Source of the DNA: Pseudomonadota bacterium
GTDB taxonomy: Bacteria > Pseudomonadota > Gammaproteobacteria > Burkholderiales > Rhodocyclaceae
Length of the DNA: 64,000 bases
Reading direction: 5' to 3'
NCBI GenBank assembly: GCA_008501585.1
Contig: QQUN01000052.1
Coordinates: forward strand, 23,351 to 87,350
Position numbers and translations under genes: made by a program. The notes beneath the pieces were generated by a model. It worked only from the letters and a program-made list of their open reading frames with translations. It made no database searches and was not told the DNA's origin. Below, piece by piece: positions 61,512 through 64,000 of the stretch; position 1 is the first letter of the stretch, and every line of letters starts with the position of its first letter.

Positions 61512-63671
61512 ATGTCGAAGGCGCCTGAAACCCCGAAGTTTTCCCTGGACGACTGGCACAAGGCCGCGGCCAAGACGGCGCCGGGCAACGATCCGTCGGC
61601 ATTGAACTGGGTCACGCCCGAAGGCATCGTGGTCAAGCCGCTGTACACCGCCGAGGACGTGGCGGGGCTGGAGTACACCAACACGCTGCCGGGTTTCGAG
61701 CCCTTCGTGCGCGGGCCGCAGGCCACCATGTATGCCGGCCGGCCGTGGACCATCCGCCAGTACGCGGGCTTCTCGACCGCCGAAGAATCCAACGCCTTCT
61801 ACCGCAAGGCGCTGGCCGCCGGCGGCCAGGGCGTGTCGGTGGCCTTCGATCTGGCCACGCACCGCGGCTACGATTCGGACAATCCGCGCGTGACCGGTGA
61901 CGTCGGCAAGGCCGGCGTGGCGATCGATTCGGTCGAGGACATGAAGATCCTGTTCGACGGCATCCCGCTCGACAAGGTGTCGGTGTCGATGACCATGAAC
62001 GGCGCGGTGCTGCCGATCCTCGCGGGCTACATCGTGGCCGCCGAGGAACAGGGCGTGAGCCAGGACAAACTCTCGGGCACCATCCAGAACGACATCCTCA
62101 AAGAATTCATGGTGCGGAACACCTATATCTATCCGCCCACCCCGTCGATGAAGATCATCGCCGACATCTTCGGCTACACCGCGCAGCACATGCCGAAGTT
62201 CAACTCGATCTCGATCTCCGGTTATCACATCCAGGAAGCGGGCGCGAACCAGGCCATCGAGCTGGCCTTCACCCTGGCCGACGGCCTGGAGTACGTGCGC
62301 ACCGGCATCAAGAGCGGCATGGATGTGGACAAGTTTGCCGGCCGCCTGTCCTTCTTCTGGGCGGTGGGGATGAACTTCTACCTCGAAATCGCCAAGATGC
62401 GCGCCGCGCGCCTGCTGTGGTGGCGGATCATGAAGCAGTTCAACCCGAAGAGCGCGAAGTCGATGATGCTGCGCACGCACTCGCAGACCTCGGGCTGGTC
62501 GCTGACCGAGCAGGACCCGTACAACAACGTGGTGCGCACCACCATCGAGGCCATGGCCGCGGTGTTCGGCGGCACCCAGTCGCTGCACACCAACGCGCTC
62601 GACGAAGCCATTGCGCTGCCGACCGAGTTCTCGGCGCGCATCGCCCGCAACACCCAGATCGTGATCCAGGAAGAGACCCATATCTGCAACGTGGTCGACC
62701 CCTGGGCCGGTTCCTACATGATGGAATCGCTGACTCAGGAAATGGCCGACAAGGCCTGGGCGCTGATCGAAGAGATCGAGGCCATGGGCGGTATGACCAA
62801 GGCGGTCGAGGCCGGTTGGGCGAAGATGAAGGTCGAGGAATGCGCGGCCGAGAAGCAGGCGCGCATCGACTCGGGCAAGGACGTGATCGTCGGGGTCAAC
62901 AAGTACAAGCTGGCCAAGGAAGACCCGATCGAGATCCTCGACATCGACAACCACAAGGTGCGCGAAGCCCAGGTGGCACGCCTCAAGAAGATCCGCGCCA
63001 CGCGCGATTCGGCCGCGGTCGATGCCGCGCTGGCCGCGCTCACCGAATGCGCCAAGACCGGCGCGGGCAACCTGCTCGATCTGGCCGTCAAGGCGGTGCG
63101 CCTGCGCGCCACGGTGGGCGAGGTGTCCGACGCGCTGGAGGCCGTGTGGGGCCGTTTCCGCGCCAACCCGCAGGTCGTCTCGGGGGTGTATGCCACGGTG
63201 GTCGAAGAACAGGATGACTGGAAGGCGCTGAAGGCCGAGATCGAAGCCTTCGTGGCCGAAGAGGGGCGTCGCCCGCGCATCATGATCGCCAAGCTCGGCC
63301 AGGATGGGCACGACCGCGGCGCCAAGGTGGTGGCCTCGGCCTTTGCCGACCTCGGCTTCGACATCGACATCGGCCCGCTCTTCCAGACTCCCGAAGAGGC
63401 CGCGCGCCACGCCATCGAGAACGATGTGCACGCCGTGGGCTGCTCCAGCCTGGCCGCCGGCCACAAGACCCTGGTGCCCGAGATCGTCAAGCATCTCGAG
63501 GCGCAGGGGGCGGACGACATCATCGTCTTCGTCGGCGGCGTGATCCCGGCGCAGGACTACGATGCCCTGCGCTCCGCCGGTGCCAAGGGCATCTTCGGGC
63601 CGGGCACGCCGATCCAGACGGCGGCCCGTGAGGTGCTGGCGCAGATCCGCCAGGCGCGCGCCGCGGCCTGA
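61512..63671 (+). CDS. mcm: Methylmalonyl-CoA mutase
   Basis: A 719-aa adenosylcobalamin-dependent mutase interconverting succinyl-CoA and methylmalonyl-CoA. Substrate barrel about 30-560 ([24 protein letters not shown] region, [32 protein letters not shown]); C-terminal B12 domain from about 585 with the base-off signature DGHDRGAK, where His600 is the cobalt ligand. Large-subunit (MutB/Sbm) type, working as a single chain or homodimer. ATG at 61512 follows AGAGAGG. It is followed by the GTPase chaperone gene and regulated, by position, from the GntR gene opposite. Its cofactor need links it to the cob genes at 45-50 kb. Confidence 0.96.
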   Translation: MSKAPETPKFSLDDWHKAAAKTAPGNDPSALNWVTPEGIVVKPLYTAEDVAGLEYTNTLPGFEPFVRGPQATMYAGRPWTIRQYAGFSTAEESNAFYRKALAAGGQGVSVAFDLATHRGYDSDNPRVTGDVGKAGVAIDSVEDMKILFDGIPLDKVSVSMTMNGAVLPILAGYIVAAEEQGVSQDKLSGTIQNDILKEFMVRNTYIYPPTPSMKIIADIFGYTAQHMPKFNSISISGYHIQEAGANQAIELAFTLADGLEYVRTGIKSGMDVDKFAGRLSFFWAVGMNFYLEIAKMRAARLLWWRIMKQFNPKSAKSMMLRTHSQTSGWSLTEQDPYNNVVRTTIEAMAAVFGGTQSLHTNALDEAIALPTEFSARIARNTQIVIQEETHICNVVDPWAGSYMMESLTQEMADKAWALIEEIEAMGGMTKAVEAGWAKMKVEECAAEKQARIDSGKDVIVGVNKYKLAKEDPIEILDIDNHKVREAQVARLKKIRATRDSAAVDAALAALTECAKTGAGNLLDLAVKAVRLRATVGEVSDALEAVWGRFRANPQVVSGVYATVVEEQDDWKALKAEIEAFVAEEGRRPRIMIAKLGQDGHDRGAKVVASAFADLGFDIDIGPLFQTPEEAARHAIENDVHAVGCSSLAAGHKTLVPEIVKHLEAQGADDIIVFVGGVIPAQDYDALRSAGAKGIFGPGTPIQTAAREVLAQIRQARAAA

Positions 63672-63727
63672 GCGGCTATGCTGTCGGCGGTGGCCGCCGG
63701 CCACCCCGACAGATCGCCCGCATCCTC

Positions 63728-64000
63728 ATGAACATGCCCCACATGCCCGCCGAACTCGACCCCATCGACCAGCAGTTGGTCGATGGCGTGGTCGCGCGAC
63801 AGCTGCGCCCGCTGGCCAAGACCATCACCCTGATCGAGTCCTCGCGGCCCGATCACCGCGCGCGCGCGCGCCGTGTGCTCGAGGCCCTGCTGCCGCACAC
63901 CGGCGGTGCCATGCGGGTGGGCATCTCCGGCGTGCCGGGGGTGGGCAAGTCGACCTTCATCGAGGCGCTGGGGCTGTATCTCATCGAGCAGGGCCTGCGC
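63728..64000 (+). CDS. meaB: Methylmalonyl-CoA mutase-associated GTPase MeaB (cut by window edge)
   Basis: The first 91 codons of a MeaB/ArgK-type G3E GTPase that loads and protects the cobalamin of the mutase. The opening helices (about 8-60) lead into the P-loop GVPGVGKS at 68-75 in VGISGVPGVGKSTFIEALG. It starts 57 nt after the mutase gene on the same strand, the usual order. The gene runs past base 64000. Confidence 0.93.
   Translation, partial: MNMPHMPAELDPIDQQLVDGVVARQLRPLAKTITLIESSRPDHRARARRVLEALLPHTGGAMRVGISGVPGVGKSTFIEALGLYLIEQGLR

Overview
The window reads as a chromosomal segment of a high-G+C betaproteobacterium. The gene set points to the Rhodocyclales/Zoogloeaceae side (Azoarcus, Aromatoleum, Thauera and relatives): a long aerobic phenylacetate (paa) cluster with a branched-chain-type ABC transporter attached, a PaaN-type aldehyde dehydrogenase instead of the enterobacterial PaaZ fusion, a stand-alone MaoC hydratase, cobalamin-dependent methylmalonyl-CoA mutase, and a PEP-CTERM protein. 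The genus is inference; no rRNA or tRNA gene was seen in the window.

Layout. 1-1000: arsR-arsD-arsA arsenic operon on the minus strand, arsA cut by the window edge. 1003-3418: a membrane diguanylate cyclase and a secreted metallo-beta-lactamase-fold protein. 3818-5679: a visibly AT-richer two-gene unit (ParA-like ATPase plus SIR2-domain protein, 4-nt overlap), bordered by a REP-like repeat; this is the strongest candidate for an undescribed, probably defensive, system. 5900-16750: housekeeping and accessory genes (malate synthase G, two LysR regulators, cupin, peroxidase-like protein, methyltransferase, aldo/keto reductase, a stand-alone TIR protein, haloacid dehalogenase, DUF3830 and GlcG-like proteins). 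16876-34450: phenylacetate catabolism (paaY, paaN, paaGHIK, paaABCDE, a TetR regulator, paaJ) followed by a five-function ABC importer in four genes, with a permease-ATPase fusion. 34642-41464: HU, MaoC hydratase, CoA-transferase, RhlE helicase, YaeQ, a MarR-MFS pair and YggL. 41523-43533: leuA with a leucine-rich leader peptide. 43778-50149: M48 peptidase, then cobalamin genes (two BtuF-like binding proteins, cobD, cbiB; divergent cobQ). 50183-52735: zapB-like gene, zapA and 6S RNA, then DUF1850, EVE and TauE genes. 52851-58150: PhoX, PEP-CTERM protein, enoyl-CoA hydratase, and the yjcH-actP acetate uptake pair. 58274-64000: patatin/barrel outer-membrane protein, then GntR regulator, methylmalonyl-CoA mutase and the start of its GTPase chaperone.

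How the parts fit. Phenylacetate is imported, activated by PaaK, epoxidised by PaaABCE with PaaD, isomerised by PaaG, ring-opened and oxidised (PaaN, possibly helped by the MaoC hydratase), then beta-oxidised by PaaH and PaaJ to acetyl-CoA and succinyl-CoA. Malate synthase G, the acetate symporter and the CoA-transferase handle the C2 products. The cobalamin genes supply the cofactor needed by methylmalonyl-CoA mutase at the right edge. Regulatory DNA is unusually legible: several perfect palindromes sit next to regulator genes, and two long imperfect hairpin elements begin exactly at the stop codons of paaK and rhlE, suggesting a dispersed repeat family.
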